Below are positions 62,672 to 64,000 of a stretch of 64,000 nt of DNA, piece by piece. Numbering within the stretch: position 1 is the stretch's first letter; each line of letters starts with the position of its first letter. Below the pieces are notes generated by a model, which worked only from the letters and a program-made list of their open reading frames with translations, did not search any database and had not been told where the DNA came from. Source of the DNA: Flavihumibacter sp965649495 (GTDB lineage: Bacteria; Bacteroidota; Bacteroidia; Chitinophagales; Chitinophagaceae); NCBI GenBank assembly GCA_965649495.1, contig CBFGLD010000001.1, positions 1 to 64,000 of the forward strand, in the 5' to 3' direction. Position numbers and translations under genes: made by a program.

Positions 62672-64000
62672 TTAAGCGTTAGAATATAGCCATACCCGCA
62701 GTAGTGATATCAACTGGTCTACATCCACCGGTTTGGTGATATAGTCAGAGGCGCCCGCGTCTATGCATTTTTCCCTGTCGCCCGTCATGGCCTTCGCCGT
62801 AACGGCAATGACAGGCAATTTTTTATAATTGGGCCTCTCCCGTATCCGGCGGATGGTTTCATATCCATCCATCTCCGGCATCATCATATCCATCAAAATG
62901 ATATCAATATCCGGATGGGCTTCCAGTTGTTTCATCGCCTCCTTGCCATCGATTGCTGAAACCACCTCCATTCCATATTGTTCCAGCGACCTGCTCAATG
63001 AGAAAATATTTCTTACATCATCATCCGCTACCAATACCTTCTTTCCCTTTAATACATCAGCCAGCTTACCCAACTTGCGGTATTTCGGTTTCTTCTCTTC
63101 CTTATTATTATGTTCCACCAGGTGCAGGAACAAGGATACCTCATCCAGTATGCGCTGGAAACTGTGTGCCGTTTTCACAACAATGGAATCTGCATATTGC
63201 TTGATCCGCATTTCTTCCCGATGTGAAAGGTTCTTACCAGTGAAAATGATTATGGGAAGATTTTCCATCCCGGGCGATCGCTTCACTTCTTCCAACGTTT
63301 CATAGGCATTTTGTGAAGGAACTCCCATATCCAATATCACACAATCGATCTCCTCCCGTTTCAATGCCCGGATGCCATCATCTACATTGGTCTGAATTTC
63401 GGAAGCCACATTAAAGGTCTCCAGGAAATAAGCCAGCGCCTCGGCATGTTTGTGATTCTCTTCCACAATCAGCACCTTGCGGGGTTCACGACTGAGCGCA
63501 TCCTCAATCTTTGCGAAAATCTCACTCATCTTTTCAAAAGCCACTGGCTTATTGATGAAATCAATGGCCCCTTTGGATATACTTTTGGTTCGTGCCTGGT
63601 AAGACGACATCATATGTACCGGTATGGGCTTGGTCTGGGGGTCTGCCTTCAGCTCTTCCATCACGTCCCAACCACTCTTAACGGGCAACTGTAAGTCCAG
63701 CAGAATCCCAATAGGCAGGTATTTTTTGGCAAGCTCAACACCTTCGTCCCCGCGGACGGCCACCAGTCCCCTGTACCCGTTCTTCCGGGCAAATTCCAGC
63801 AAGGAGGTGGCAAAGGCAGTATCATCCTCTATGATTAAAATGACCCTGTCACCCTTGCCTATTTTATTGCGATCATCCGGAACGGATGCTGGTATTGTTT
63901 CAGCAATATATTCCTGGTTCGCTTTCAACGGTGCTTCTTCCTGGATTACCAGTGGAGATGCTTCCGGAAGATTCCAGGGCTCCTGCTCCAACACAGGTTC
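62672..64000 (-). CDS. Hybrid sensor kinase, C-terminal fragment with three receiver domains (cut by right edge)
   Basis: 442 residues of the C-terminus are inside the window; the reading frame stays open to the right edge and no start is seen, so the N-terminal sensor and kinase lie outside. Three receiver domains are present: about 52-168 (IIEDDTAF, ILLDLQLP, FINKPV), 178-295 (IVEENHKH, VILDMGVP, VVKTAHS) and 320-440 (VADDDVRN, ILMDMMMP, YITKPV). The second has Glu-Glu in place of the usual Asp pair but keeps the Asp, Thr and Lys. The layout matches large HAMP/GAF hybrid kinases of Bacteroidota. It is upstream of the lone receiver, cheR and cheB. Confidence 0.88.
   Translation of the reverse strand, partial: EPVLEQEPWNLPEASPLVIQEEAPLKANQEYIAETIPASVPDDRNKIGKGDRVILIIEDDTAFATSLLEFARKNGYRGLVAVRGDEGVELAKKYLPIGILLDLQLPVKSGWDVMEELKADPQTKPIPVHMMSSYQARTKSISKGAIDFINKPVAFEKMSEIFAKIEDALSREPRKVLIVEENHKHAEALAYFLETFNVASEIQTNVDDGIRALKREEIDCVILDMGVPSQNAYETLEEVKRSPGMENLPIIIFTGKNLSHREEMRIKQYADSIVVKTAHSFQRILDEVSLFLHLVEHNNKEEKKPKYRKLGKLADVLKGKKVLVADDDVRNIFSLSRSLEQYGMEVVSAIDGKEAMKQLEAHPDIDIILMDMMMPEMDGYETIRRIRERPNYKKLPVIAVTAKAMTGDREKCIDAGASDYITKPVDVDQLISLLRVWLYSNA

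Noticed and set aside
1..64000. CRISPR arrays, tRNA or rRNA genes, integrases and insertion sequences
   Set aside because: None was seen: no spaced identical repeats of CRISPR type, no tRNA-like cloverleaf with conserved T-arm noticed, and no transposase or integrase motif in any real gene.

Overview
The window looks like the chromosome of a free-living, polysaccharide-degrading member of the Bacteroidota, most likely Chitinophagaceae-like. The grounds are SusC/SusD pairs, carboxypeptidase-regulatory-like domains on TonB-dependent receptors, Y_Y_Y-type sensor regulators, TAnnTTTG-like promoter boxes, DUF5777 and YceI proteins, and planctomycete-type cytochrome proteins (PSCyt1, DUF1549/DUF1553, DUF1501). 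No species can be named from sequence alone. Gene density is very high. No gap without a gene exceeds about 190 bp, so there is no large empty stretch to report. I saw no tRNA, rRNA, CRISPR array, prophage or insertion sequence.

Layout. (1) 1-10726: an L-rhamnose utilisation operon on the minus strand: TonB-dependent receptor, GH106 alpha-L-rhamnosidase, RhaT permease, RhaEW aldolase/dehydrogenase, and the first codons of a probable rhamnose isomerase running off the left edge. It is divergent from a GntR/LacI-type regulator, with four phased repeats between them. (2) 10745-22504: a beta-glucan (laminarin-like) polysaccharide utilisation locus: a membrane-anchored Y_Y_Y/LuxR regulator divergent from SusC, SusD, two surface glycan-binding lipoproteins and a GH16 endoglucanase, closed by a strong terminator. 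(3) 22638-33685: housekeeping and mixed genes: an unknown secreted protein, lipoate ligase, DinB protein, coiled-coil lipoprotein, SF1 helicase, small membrane protein, PPOX-type flavoprotein, cardiolipin synthase, a Tat-exported sugar isomerase with a GMC oxidoreductase, and a VOC protein. A 30-bp inverted repeat (REPIN-like) precedes the helicase. (4) 33874-41096: an orphan SusC/SusD pair and a multi-PAS histidine kinase. (5) 41071-50855: a planctomycete-type cytochrome trio divergent from an ECF sigma operon that carries a trans-envelope anti-sigma/beta-barrel fusion, an OB-fold protein, YceI and DUF5777. This is the least understood block. (6) 50943-57414: GH97 and GH92 glycosidases, a second ECF sigma factor with a membrane partner, and a DUF92 protein. 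(7) 57594-64000: Pta-AckA acetate pathway, then CheB, CheR, a lone receiver and the C-terminal three-receiver tail of a large hybrid kinase cut by the right edge.

How they work together. Regions 1, 2, 4 and 6 form a glycan acquisition programme: surface binding, TonB-driven import, periplasmic hydrolysis, inner-membrane transport and cytoplasmic catabolism that yields lactate or acetate-level products for Pta-AckA. Signalling is by one-component regulators, ECF sigma factors and hybrid kinases. Many genes overlap at their stops or starts, so much of the window is compact operons. Start codons were chosen by hand: several longer open frames begin at TTG or GTG and were shortened to the first ATG that gives a sensible N-terminus.
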